This document shows positions 54,794-62,349 of a DNA stretch of 64,000 bases, in pieces. The notes beneath the pieces were generated by a model. It made no database searches, was not told the origin of the DNA, and saw nothing but the letters and a program-made list of their open reading frames with translations. The stretch comes from Lentibacillus sediminis (lineage in GTDB: Bacteria > Bacillota > Bacilli > Bacillales > Amphibacillaceae), in contig NZ_NIXK01000001.1 in NCBI RefSeq assembly GCF_002763455.1, positions 186,001 to 250,000 on the forward strand, written 5' to 3'. Made by a program: the position numbers and the translations under genes. The number at the start of each line of letters is the position of its first letter. Positions within the stretch are counted from its first letter, which is position 1.

Positions 54794-56230
54794 ATGCTCA
54801 TGAATAAGTGGCTAAAAAATCTTTTGATGTTGTTGGCGATTATCATTATAACTGTCCAGCCGGTTTTTGTGCCCGCCGCTTATGCGGTGGAGTCCTGGAC
54901 TGGTGATCCATGGGAAGGAGATCCCTGGCAAGGGGAGTCTTGGGAAGGAAACCCGTGGGATGGTTCTGATTTAGAATGGCAAGGCGAAACATGGGAAGGG
55001 AGCCCATGGGAGGGCAGCCCTTGGGAAGGTAATGGAGGAGATGGTCCGGGAACTGGCATGCAGCCGGGGCAAGGCTGGGATGGCAATCCATGGACGGCTC
55101 CAGGCTGGTCCAGCGATGGGACGAATGGAAATCCATGGAGCCTTCCTGGAATGAATGGAAGTCCATGGACTGCACCGGGTTGGTCTCAGGATGGTATGAG
55201 TGGTAATCCGTGGACAGGTGATGGAGTTACGGGCAACGGCCCCTATAGTGGTACACCATGGAGTCAGCCCGGCTGGTCTCAGGATGGGATAATTGGTGCT
55301 CCATGGGCAAATGATGGCATTGCCGGCAATGGCCCTCAGAATGGTGTTCCATGGAATCAGCCGGGATACGGCTATGGACCGGGCGGCTTGTTAAATCCTG
55401 GGTATCCGGGATATGGCTACCCTGGTTATGCAACGAATGGAAACGGAACAAACGGAGAACCGGCATCCATTGAAGACTTTCCGACATTGCCTTTTGAATA
55501 TGACGTTGGTAAATATGTGGTCAATGACGTGGTCATGGGTCAAGCCAATATGATTGGCAATTTTCTAACCCATCAAAACATGACAGATATGGGTTATGAC
55601 AGCAGCTTCGGTTACGGTCTCGGTTTTCGTGGCAATCTGGTTATGAACGGCCTGAAACTCGGCGTTGGCGATAATGCCATAACCAGTGCGTATGATACTT
55701 ATTCACATGTTAGTGATGGCGTTGGCGCGATACAGGATTTTAATACAGCGAGACAATTTCTAAATACTGGAGATAACCTTGGAGATTTAGCAGAGGCTGG
55801 AAGAACTGTTTCGAATGCGACTCCATCAGCAGCCTCTGTTGGAGCCTTATCCAAATTTAATGTAGCAGCTGCAGCAGTAGGAACAGGTATATCCGCATTT
55901 GAAACCGGATTTAACACAGCAAGAGCAGTGGATATAGTTACCAGTGATGCTTCAGGTGCGGATAAGACAGTGGCTGTTACAGATGCCACTGCCAGTTTGG
56001 GAGATACCCTCATGAACGCTGGTGCTGTCACTGCGGCTATCCCTGGTGGCCAGGCAATTGGAGCCGGTATGGTAGCTGCCGGAGCAGGAGTATGGGTAGT
56101 ATCCAAAGGTGTTAACTTTGTCGCTAAGAACTGGAAAGGAAACTGGAAGGATACTGGTAAAGCTATGTGGAACAGTGCGAAGAATTCCGTTAAAAAAGGA
56201 TGGAATACTGTTAAAGGCTGGTTTTCTTAA
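54794..56230 (+). CDS. Secreted tryptophan-rich repeat protein
   Basis: 478 aa. Signal peptide (KNLLMLLAIIIITVQPVFVPAAYA). Residues ~33-80 are a five-residue-period block W-E-G-x-P. Residues ~95-205 are seven units of about 16 residues beginning G-x-P-W, alternating between GNPWTAPGWSQDGMS-type and GNPWTGDGVTGNGPYS-type. The C-terminal ~230 residues are a non-repetitive Ala/Gly-rich domain (AAAAVGTGISAFETGFNTARA; AIGAGMVAAGAGVWVV) ending in a basic amphipathic helix (KKGWNTVKGWFS), like the glycine-rich translocation modules of LXG-type toxins. I do not recognise the family. A second possible ATG is at 54800. Confidence 0.75.
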   Translation: MLMNKWLKNLLMLLAIIIITVQPVFVPAAYAVESWTGDPWEGDPWQGESWEGNPWDGSDLEWQGETWEGSPWEGSPWEGNGGDGPGTGMQPGQGWDGNPWTAPGWSSDGTNGNPWSLPGMNGSPWTAPGWSQDGMSGNPWTGDGVTGNGPYSGTPWSQPGWSQDGIIGAPWANDGIAGNGPQNGVPWNQPGYGYGPGGLLNPGYPGYGYPGYATNGNGTNGEPASIEDFPTLPFEYDVGKYVVNDVVMGQANMIGNFLTHQNMTDMGYDSSFGYGLGFRGNLVMNGLKLGVGDNAITSAYDTYSHVSDGVGAIQDFNTARQFLNTGDNLGDLAEAGRTVSNATPSAASVGALSKFNVAAAAVGTGISAFETGFNTARAVDIVTSDASGADKTVAVTDATASLGDTLMNAGAVTAAIPGGQAIGAGMVAAGAGVWVVSKGVNFVAKNWKGNWKDTGKAMWNSAKNSVKKGWNTVKGWFS

Positions 56231-56281
56231 AGATGATTTTGAAATATGCCTTAAAAAAATGAATAGAAAAGAGGATTTGAC

Positions 56282-57103
56282 TTGATACCAGAATCAATTC
56301 ATAGAAAGGCAAAAACATACAAGAAACTGTTTGAATCCTATACAGTCAACCCAAATTATCTTAACTATCAGGGGAAGGATTTTTATGCTGTGTTTTATCG
56401 ACGATTTAATAAAGATACAGGAATTGCTATCCTTTCACCTGAGGATAATATTGAAAAGAAAGACTATCTCGTTGCTTTTGAGAAATTGGTGATTTTGTAC
56501 ATGAACTGGGCAAGTATAAAGAATAATGGGTTTTCCCGAAATAATATAGACATGTCACCATTCAGGAAAACCCAGAGCTTTCTCCAAAATGCCTTGGAGA
56601 ATTCCGAACTCAATCAGAAAGAGGAAACAGAATATAGACGTGCCTTAGAATCAATGACTAAAGTTCTTTCTTTTCAGCAACGTTTTAATGATGTGATGCA
56701 GGAGTATCAGAGTTTTGTAGATTCGAAGGAGTTGGAAGGAAATCAATTCACCATTAAAGACGTGGAATATATTCAGGAGGTAATAGCTGAATTAGATTAT
56801 CTCCAATATATCCAGATCAAAACCAATCACGATTCCATAGACACCTTTCGTTTTATTAACGACAACATGAGCCAAAATGACTCGGTAAAGAATATCTCTG
56901 ACCATGAATACAAGAGGTATGTAGAAGAGTTTTCCAGTGATAAAGATAAACTAAAGCAAGAAATAGCTGCGATTACTTATTTTGATAATCAAAGTTCCTT
57001 TACTAAAGAGGAACATATGCAAGCAGTGACGAATTATTTTGTAGAAAATCAGGAAAGTAAACTGGCGGGAATAAAAAAGGACATGAGATATCCAGTTGTT
57101 TGA
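56282..57103 (+). CDS. Tad-locus helical protein, paralogue A
   Basis: 273 aa, mainly helical, no signal peptide or membrane helix, family not recognised. Opening ESIHRKAKTYKKLFESYTV, middle FRKTQSFLQNALENSEL, end KKDMRYPVV. It is clearly paralogous over its full length to the gene at 57358. The start is TTG 56282 with AAAAGAGGATT upstream. It may be a cytoplasmic partner of the Trp-rich protein or of pseudopilins; inference from position only. Confidence 0.7.
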   Translation: MIPESIHRKAKTYKKLFESYTVNPNYLNYQGKDFYAVFYRRFNKDTGIAILSPEDNIEKKDYLVAFEKLVILYMNWASIKNNGFSRNNIDMSPFRKTQSFLQNALENSELNQKEETEYRRALESMTKVLSFQQRFNDVMQEYQSFVDSKELEGNQFTIKDVEYIQEVIAELDYLQYIQIKTNHDSIDTFRFINDNMSQNDSVKNISDHEYKRYVEEFSSDKDKLKQEIAAITYFDNQSSFTKEEHMQAVTNYFVENQESKLAGIKKDMRYPVV

Positions 57104-57282
57104 TAAATATTGGTGAAAGGTGCTGAAGATATATCTTTTATATAAAAGATAAGGGATTTAGCAAGTGCATTAATTAAAATTTCTTCCTCCACACCACCAG
57201 CTGCATTAGTAGGTGCATTTATGGATAAACAGTGCAAAGGATGTGGGATTAGTAAAGACCTTCGTTATCTCACTTATGCCTA
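57104..57282 (+). pseudogene. Decayed 3' end of a third paralogue
   Basis: In the gap between the two paralogues, after two early stops, the frame of paralogue A resumes (KIRDLASALIKIS...TPPAALVGAFM...) and ends GISKDLRYLTYA-stop at 57282. This echoes the KKDMRYPVV and IKDLRYPSLT ends of the intact copies. It looks like the tail of a lost third copy or a swapped C-terminus. The upstream part of this remnant is not similar to the paralogues. Confidence 0.35.
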
Positions 57283-57357
57283 AATGGGATATAGATGGTT
57301 TAGTAGATATGGTCCAAACAATGTGAGTATGTGAATTTGGGAAAAGGATGTTTTACA

Positions 57358-58176
57358 ATGAAAAAAGTTGACCTGAATATCCAAAATAAGGCAAAGAAAC
57401 ATAAACGGGTATTTGAAAAATATTGGGTGGACCCCCACCATGTAAATCTCGAAGGAAATAACTACTATATGGCATTTTATCAAAGATTTAATGCGACAAA
57501 AATGGCTGTTATTTCCTCACAACCTAACGCTAATAATGATCAATATAAAGAAGCGTTTAAATGGCTTGTCATACTGATAAATAGAATGGGTGCTATTCAT
57601 GAAGTTGGAATGGAGCGGAAGAATATCAGTATGATGTCATTTCAAAAAACGAGGGATTTTTTGGAGAATGCTTTGAGTCAGGCGGATTTGTCTGAAAGTG
57701 AAAGAGAGGTCATTTCTAAGTGTCTGCGATTTTTGAATGAAGCGATATCACTGCAAAGCCAAATGGTTGAACTGATGGATAAGTATGAGCAATACAAGAA
57801 AGCAAAAAATAATCAATTTACAACACAGGATGTAGAGTACATTCATGATATTCATGCAGAAATGGATTACATTCAATTTACACAAGGGAATGCGTCTTAT
57901 AAAACAATGGATCATTTCCGTACGTTATCTGACGTGATCGCTCAAAATGATACGGTCGGCAGTTTAGCTAATTCTGAAATAAAACAGTATGTACAGGAAT
58001 TTTCACAGGGCAAGGAAAAACTAAAATCAGGCTTGGACGAAGCTACGTATGTCGATAACCTGGAAGATTTGTCAAAAGAGCAATTTATGAAAACCGTTCA
58101 GGAAGATTATATAAAAAGGCAAAGAGAGTCAAATAAGTCATTGATTAAGGATCTGAGATACCCTTCATTAACGTAA
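57358..58176 (+). CDS. Tad-locus helical protein, paralogue B
   Basis: 272 aa. Aligns end to end with the product of 56282-57103: KAKKHKRVFEKYWVDPHHVNLEGNNYYMAFYQRF against KAKTYKKLFESYTVNPNYLNYQGKDFYAVFYRRF (shared positions K, F, Y, V, G, F), FQKTRDFLENAL, TTQDVEYIHDIHAEMDYIQF and IKDLRYPSLT. The start ATG 57358 has AAAAGGA upstream. No signal peptide. Function unknown. Confidence 0.7.
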   Translation: MKKVDLNIQNKAKKHKRVFEKYWVDPHHVNLEGNNYYMAFYQRFNATKMAVISSQPNANNDQYKEAFKWLVILINRMGAIHEVGMERKNISMMSFQKTRDFLENALSQADLSESEREVISKCLRFLNEAISLQSQMVELMDKYEQYKKAKNNQFTTQDVEYIHDIHAEMDYIQFTQGNASYKTMDHFRTLSDVIAQNDTVGSLANSEIKQYVQEFSQGKEKLKSGLDEATYVDNLEDLSKEQFMKTVQEDYIKRQRESNKSLIKDLRYPSLT

Positions 58177-58227
58177 ACAACAGGTCTGCTTGCTTTCACA
58201 TGATAATTTTGCGGGAGTTGTATATCT

Positions 58228-58623
58228 ATGAAACTTTGGAAAAGAAAACTGAAAAACGAAGACGGCTCAGCCACCATTGAATTCCTCGGTATTCTGCCAT
58301 TAGCCTTGTTTCTGCTCATGATTGTCATCCAATTAGTTGTAGGAATACATGGGGTTTTGGTTACGCAGTCTGCTGCCAACGAATATGCGAAGGTTTATTC
58401 TGTAACTGAGAATTCCGGGAAAGCGAGTCAGGCTGCTGGTGATATTCTTTCCTCGGCCGGTGATTACTTGCAGTCCGGTTCCCCTACTGTAAGCGGCGGC
58501 AAAGAGTTCACTGCCGAGGTCAACGTCAATATCCGCCTTGTATTTCTACCTGGAGAAATAATGGGCTATCAGGTACCTTCTATTCCCTATACGGCCACGG
58601 CACATAGCAGGGTGATCGAATGA
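58228..58623 (+). CDS. tadE: TadE-like pseudopilin
   Basis: 131 aa. The N-terminus KNEDGSATIEFLGILPLALFLLMIVIQLVVG is a TadE/Flp processing-site and helix pattern (G then SATIEF with glutamate at +5). A small soluble domain follows. Minor pseudopilin of the Tad system. Its stop overlaps the next start (ATGA), so the two are co-translated. Confidence 0.88.
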   Translation: MKLWKRKLKNEDGSATIEFLGILPLALFLLMIVIQLVVGIHGVLVTQSAANEYAKVYSVTENSGKASQAAGDILSSAGDYLQSGSPTVSGGKEFTAEVNVNIRLVFLPGEIMGYQVPSIPYTATAHSRVIE

Positions 58624-59291
58624 CCTTGAAGCAGCGATTGCAGAATGAGGACGGCAATATTGCGCTCTTTGTACTTGGCATGCTGAGTATCATTATGATT
58701 CTGCTGATTTTTGTGGTGAATCTAGGCGGGGCGCTGGCAACAAAGGAGCAATCAGCGACAACTGCCCAGCACGCTAGTTTGGCGGCAACAAGCGTACTAT
58801 ATGAAGAAGTCCGGCGTGCAGTATATGAATATGAGAATGATACATTGGAAGGGACACTTCTTTCTTTTTTTGAGGATATTGAGGAAAAGGTGGATGAGAG
58901 AGCAGCCGAATTACCGGGAAGCGGAAATTATTCAGGCTGGTCGGTAAATGAGATTGAGCTGGAAGCGTTTGACCAGGTTTTATCAGAAGCGCTTAATCAG
59001 GATGTGCTGAGAAGTAAGCTGATTGAAGTACTGGGAGAAGAAGACATAGAATCAGCAGTCATTGATAAAGCAAGAGAAGCGATACTCGCCAATGACGGCG
59101 TACTGGAAGGCGCCCAATTAGGTATAAATGATAATCGCATTTACATTCGGGCTGCCAATGAATATGAATCGGTAAGCTTTGACGGATTTATGGAAGGAAT
59201 CCAGGAAAACGTCTATCAGGAGTCAGCTGGCCCGACCATTGATTTTCTGGAGGATGTGTGGGATAGAAGCCCTGTTGTCAATTTAGATTAA
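58620..59291 (+). CDS. TadG/TadE-like pilus protein
   Basis: 223 aa. The N-terminal LQNEDGNIALFVLGMLSIIMILLIFVVNLGGALATKEQS is the TadG-N-like segment found in Tad proteins (second putative pseudopilin). The remainder is a helical acidic domain (LLSFFEDIEEKVDERAAEL, SKLIEVLGEEDIESAVID). No vWA domain as in full TadG; the vWA lipoprotein encoded upstream may supply that role. Coupled to tadE by a 4-bp overlap. Confidence 0.75.
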   Translation: MTLKQRLQNEDGNIALFVLGMLSIIMILLIFVVNLGGALATKEQSATTAQHASLAATSVLYEEVRRAVYEYENDTLEGTLLSFFEDIEEKVDERAAELPGSGNYSGWSVNEIELEAFDQVLSEALNQDVLRSKLIEVLGEEDIESAVIDKAREAILANDGVLEGAQLGINDNRIYIRAANEYESVSFDGFMEGIQENVYQESAGPTIDFLEDVWDRSPVVNLD

Positions 59292-59312
59292 ATTTTGAGG
59301 GGACGATTGGAA

Positions 59313-59813
59313 TTGAAGAAAAAACTTAAACTGTTTGGGTGTATCGCGGTAGTGTTGCTGCTTGCCGCCTGCGCATCAGCAGAGGCAGAAGAATTGGTCG
59401 GGTATCATAATAACTATGTCGATCAAGTCAACAGCAAAATAGCAGAGATCAACACATTAAACCAGCAATCATTAAGCGCCGCATCATTTCAGGAAGCCTA
59501 TGAAATTCAGGAGAGTGAATTGCTGCCGCTGGTGAATGAAATCAAGGATTATATCGATTCACGGGAGCCGGAATCAGAGATCGTGCAAGAGTATCACGCC
59601 TTAAGGAAAGATCAACTGCACACATGGCATGAAGCGTTTCAAATGAAATTCGAGGTACTGGGGCAAATGGCAGAGCAGTCGATTAGTGAAGCGGAAGCCA
59701 ATGAAATCATCATGGAGGCGGATAATAAATTTATCGAAGCCGGAGAAAAGGCGCAGGAAGCTGACCAGAGAATGCAGGAACTTGCGGAAGAGCACAATCT
59801 GGAACTTGAGTAA
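59313..59813 (+). CDS. Helical lipoprotein of the Tad locus
   Basis: 166 aa from TTG 59313, chosen because GAGGGG at 59297-59302 fits it. An upstream TTG at 59295 overlaps that site. Lipobox LLAAC; the mature protein is entirely helical and acidic (VNSKIAEINTLNQQSLSA..., EADNKFIEAGEKAQEADQRMQELAEEHNLELE). Family not recognised; similar small helical lipoproteins accompany Tad genes in Bacillaceae (inference). Likely in the same operon as tadE. Confidence 0.75.
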   Translation: MKKKLKLFGCIAVVLLLAACASAEAEELVGYHNNYVDQVNSKIAEINTLNQQSLSAASFQEAYEIQESELLPLVNEIKDYIDSREPESEIVQEYHALRKDQLHTWHEAFQMKFEVLGQMAEQSISEAEANEIIMEADNKFIEAGEKAQEADQRMQELAEEHNLELE

Positions 59814-59834
59814 GGTTAAATAATCTAAAAAGAG

Positions 59835-60053
59835 GTGAATGACATTTCCAAATCCGAGAAGCGCTGGAGAAGATTTTATTTGATGATGATGATTTTTGCT
59901 TATGCGATCTATGCACCAATCACGATTGTTGAGTGGCTGGCTGGGTCAGGAGGTTTTCCATTGACCGCCGTGGTGTTGGGAATCGGGCTGCCATTGGCAA
60001 GAAAAAACCACATCAAACAGATTCGGGCAAATGAAGGGAAGGGTGCTGCATAG
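59835..60053 (+). CDS. Small two-helix membrane protein
   Basis: 72 aa, basic N-terminus, two hydrophobic segments (FYLMMMIFAYAIYAPITIVEWLA and FPLTAVVLGIGLPLA) and a basic end. Start uncertain: GTG 59835 lies within the AAAGAGGTG site; an ATT at 59844 would have better spacing. Function unknown. Confidence 0.6.
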   Translation: MNDISKSEKRWRRFYLMMMIFAYAIYAPITIVEWLAGSGGFPLTAVVLGIGLPLARKNHIKQIRANEGKGAA

Positions 60054-60090
60054 GATGGGGCGCAGGATCGATTAAAAGAGGTGATATTCT

Positions 60091-60572
60091 TTGACGCATG
60101 TCGGTATCGTAATAATTATTTATTGTATCCCATTTATCTGGGTGATATGGTCCATGATGGATGTAAGAAATGGCGATCGGGAAAAGGTCAATTTAAAAGG
60201 ACCTGTGATTCTGTTTGCCTTATTGGCAGTTGCAAGCCTCGTGGTGAATTGGTACCTATCTTCCAACTATAATCTGGCATTCTTCCAAAACAGCTTTTCC
60301 AGTATCATAGGAATAGTGATTACCGGGGTGCTTTGGCTGATTATTGCCCTCATCAATATTTTTGTTACGCTGACCATGAAAGGGGCGCCGAAGTCCATTC
60401 ATAATCCAAAGGCCATGTGGATTGTATCAAGTGTGCTTGCCGGTGCATTTCTGCTTATGTTTCTCTGGTACTTTCCACTTGCCGAAAAAATGGCCTATGC
60501 GGACACATTGAACAATGCAGTAAACACAATGGAAGATACGGAAGAAAATCAAGAGGTCTCGGTAGTGCTGGT
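60091..60572 (+). pseudogene. 5' part of a membrane protein gene split by TnpB element
   Basis: TTG start 60091 with AAAGAGGTGAT. About four membrane helices (VGIVIIIYCIPFIWVIWSMM; VILFALLAVASLVVNWYL; IIGIVITGVLWLIIALINIFV; MWIVSSVLAGAFLLMFLWY), then an extracytoplasmic strand ENQEVSVVLV. After 60572 the frame runs on for ~36 codons of unrelated residues to a stop. The matching 3' part starts at 62040 (RNNLEEPKEFQVRISAANN). Joined, VSVVLV+RNNLEEPKEFQVRI reads as one beta-domain. Confidence 0.65.
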
Positions 60573-60781
60573 TAAATCTGAGAATGCATGCTTGAGGACA
60601 AAAAATTGCGATGTAAGATATAATAACGTGTTTTATCATTCCCTGAAAGAAGACTCCCTCTTCAAGCGCGCGAAGGATTAGCCCAGCGGTAAGGGGAGAT
60701 GAATTTCAGTTGGCGATAGCCAAAAAATCTCCCCTATGATATAATAGGAACATACATACGTTGTCGAATGAGGTGAATCCG

Positions 60782-61957
60782 ATGCTGGTCCAAAAAGCGT
60801 TTAAGTTTCGTATCTATCCAAATAAAAAACAGGTGGAACTTATCAATAAAACAATCGGTTGTTCCAGATTTGTCTTCAACTTCTTTCTGGGGAAACAGAA
60901 AGAGAAGGATATATACTGGCACATAGTGGAAGAAATGAAACAAAATGGGCAGCTGCCAGAAAACGACTGGAAAAGCCCATTCTTCAACAAATATGAATCC
61001 ATAAAGGATGTCCGTCATCTCAAGAAACACTACCCTTTTCTAAAAGAGGTAGACAGTATTTCGCTTCAAAAATCGGTTGAAAACTTAGCTGACTCTTATC
61101 AACGCTATTACAGGAAACAAAATAAGAAACCGCGCTTTAAAAGCAAAAAGAACAAGGTGCAATCCTATAGTACCAAGCAAACAAATGGCAATATTGATGT
61201 GTTAGATAAACACATCAAATTACCAAAACTGGGCCTTGTCCGTTTTGCAAAAAGCCGAGAAGTGGAAGGGCGTATCATCAGTGTCACCATTAGACGGAAT
61301 GCCAGCGGGAAGTATTTTATATCCATCCACACCCAAACAGAAGTGCAAACATTTGCTAAAACCAATTCGGCAGTTGGAGTGGATCTGGGCTTAAAAGATT
61401 TTGCGACACTGTCAGATGGGACCGTCTTCCATAATCCGAAATGGCTCCGGACGTTGGAAGAAAAATTAGCAAAGGCTCAAATCATTCTGTCACGACGTAC
61501 AATTGGTGGCTCTAATTGGAACAAACAACGGGTCAAAGTCGCTCGTATTCATGAAGCCATAGCCAATGCCAGAAAGGATTACCTGGATAAGATTTCAACC
61601 TATCTCGTCAAAAACCACGACGTAATCGGCTTGGAAGACTTGTCTGTAAGCAATATGCTTAAAAATGGAAACCTTTCCAAAGCAATTAGTGAAGCTTCCT
61701 GGTCCGAGTTCAGGGCGATGTGTGAATACAAAGCAACGTGGTACGGCAAAAAGGTCATCATTGTCGGAAAAAACTTTGCAAGCAGTCAGCTCTGTTCATG
61801 CTGTGGCCATAAAAATAAAGACGTTAAAAATCTCGCTTTGCGTGAATGGACTTGTTCTTCGTGTGGAAGTCATCACAAAAGAGACATTAACGCAGGATTA
61901 AACCTTCGAGACGAAGCAATTCGTCTCTCAACTGTCGGAGCGGCAGGGATAGCCTAA
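60782..61957 (+). CDS. tnpB: RNA-guided nuclease TnpB
   Basis: 391 aa from ATG 60782 (AATGAGGTG site). RuvC triad intact: D201 ([12 protein letters not shown]), E285 (VIGLEDLSV) and D368 ([11 protein letters not shown]). Zinc finger with C338, C341, C358, C361. N-terminal helix-turn-helix-like region [19 protein letters not shown]. TnpB cuts DNA guided by an omega RNA made from its right end and promotes element retention. All key residues are present, so it should be active. Confidence 0.93.
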   Translation: MLVQKAFKFRIYPNKKQVELINKTIGCSRFVFNFFLGKQKEKDIYWHIVEEMKQNGQLPENDWKSPFFNKYESIKDVRHLKKHYPFLKEVDSISLQKSVENLADSYQRYYRKQNKKPRFKSKKNKVQSYSTKQTNGNIDVLDKHIKLPKLGLVRFAKSREVEGRIISVTIRRNASGKYFISIHTQTEVQTFAKTNSAVGVDLGLKDFATLSDGTVFHNPKWLRTLEEKLAKAQIILSRRTIGGSNWNKQRVKVARIHEAIANARKDYLDKISTYLVKNHDVIGLEDLSVSNMLKNGNLSKAISEASWSEFRAMCEYKATWYGKKVIIVGKNFASSQLCSCCGHKNKDVKNLALREWTCSSCGSHHKRDINAGLNLRDEAIRLSTVGAAGIA

Positions 61958-62039
61958 TAAAAAACTGGCGGGTACGCCGGTGTTCTTAGGAATACCCCAC
62001 TTCAAGTCGTGAGACATTAAGTGGTGGATAGTTCAAGTG
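61850..62039 (+). ncRNA. Candidate omega RNA (reRNA) of TnpB
   Basis: In TnpB elements the guide RNA covers the 3' end of tnpB and the right end, with the guide taken from the flank. Here the tnpB end is followed by a compact GC-rich segment (CTGGCGGGTACGCCGGTG, a hairpin) and by CACTT...AAGTGG. The left limit is arbitrary. Confidence 0.5.
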
Positions 62040-62276
62040 CGGAATAATTTAGAGGAGCCTAAAGAGTTCCAGGTTAGAATAAGCGCCGCCAACAATAATC
62101 AGGAAGAAATAGAAACAATCGACTCAGAGATCATGGAAGTGGGCCCAGGTGAAATGAAAATGGTGGTAACGGAAGAGACGAGTGATAATCAGGACATTTG
62201 GAGTCAATATTCATTTGAAACAGAAGAGCGCGTTGCGTATTATCAGTACAATTATCGGTTTAGGGATGTTGAATAA
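62040..62276 (+). pseudogene. 3' part of the split membrane protein gene
   Basis: Continuation of the gene starting at 60091: RNNLEEPKEFQVRISAANN and on to YYQYNYRFRDVE-stop. Reads as a beta-strand-rich extracytoplasmic domain. A GTG at 62037 opens the frame but has no ribosome site, so this part is probably not translated alone. A strong terminator follows, so it was the last gene of the Tad unit. Confidence 0.6.
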
Positions 62277-62286
62277 ATGTAGTAAT

Positions 62287-62343
62287 TGAACAGATGCTTT
62301 GCAGGTGCTGTCGTTTGCCTGTAAAGCATCTGTTCATTTTTCC
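62287..62343. terminator. Terminator between Tad locus and glycosidase gene
   Basis: TGAACAGATGCTTT (62287-62300) and AAAGCATCTGTTCA (62323-62336) with inner CAGG/CCTG, followed by TTTTT. It can serve both convergent units. Confidence 0.93.
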
Positions 62344-62349
62344 AGCGTT

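Larger units (their letters stand above)
60573..62039 (+). mobile_element. IS605-type TnpB element without tnpA
   Basis: Single-gene IS200/IS605-like (IS1341-type) unit inserted near the end of the Tad locus. Left part: an imperfect hairpin (GGGGAGAT 60693-60700 with ATCTCCCC 60727-60734, inner TTGGC/GCCAA). Right part: hairpin CCCACTT...AAGTGGTGG at about 61997-62027. Outer borders are inferred from where the split host gene resumes; no target duplication is expected for this family. No TnpA, so it depends on a transposase elsewhere. Confidence 0.7.

Noticed and set aside
57049-57237. 62-aa minus-strand frame between the paralogues
   Set aside because: TTG start without a ribosome site, and it overlaps the end of paralogue A; the plus-strand remnant explains the open frame at least as well.
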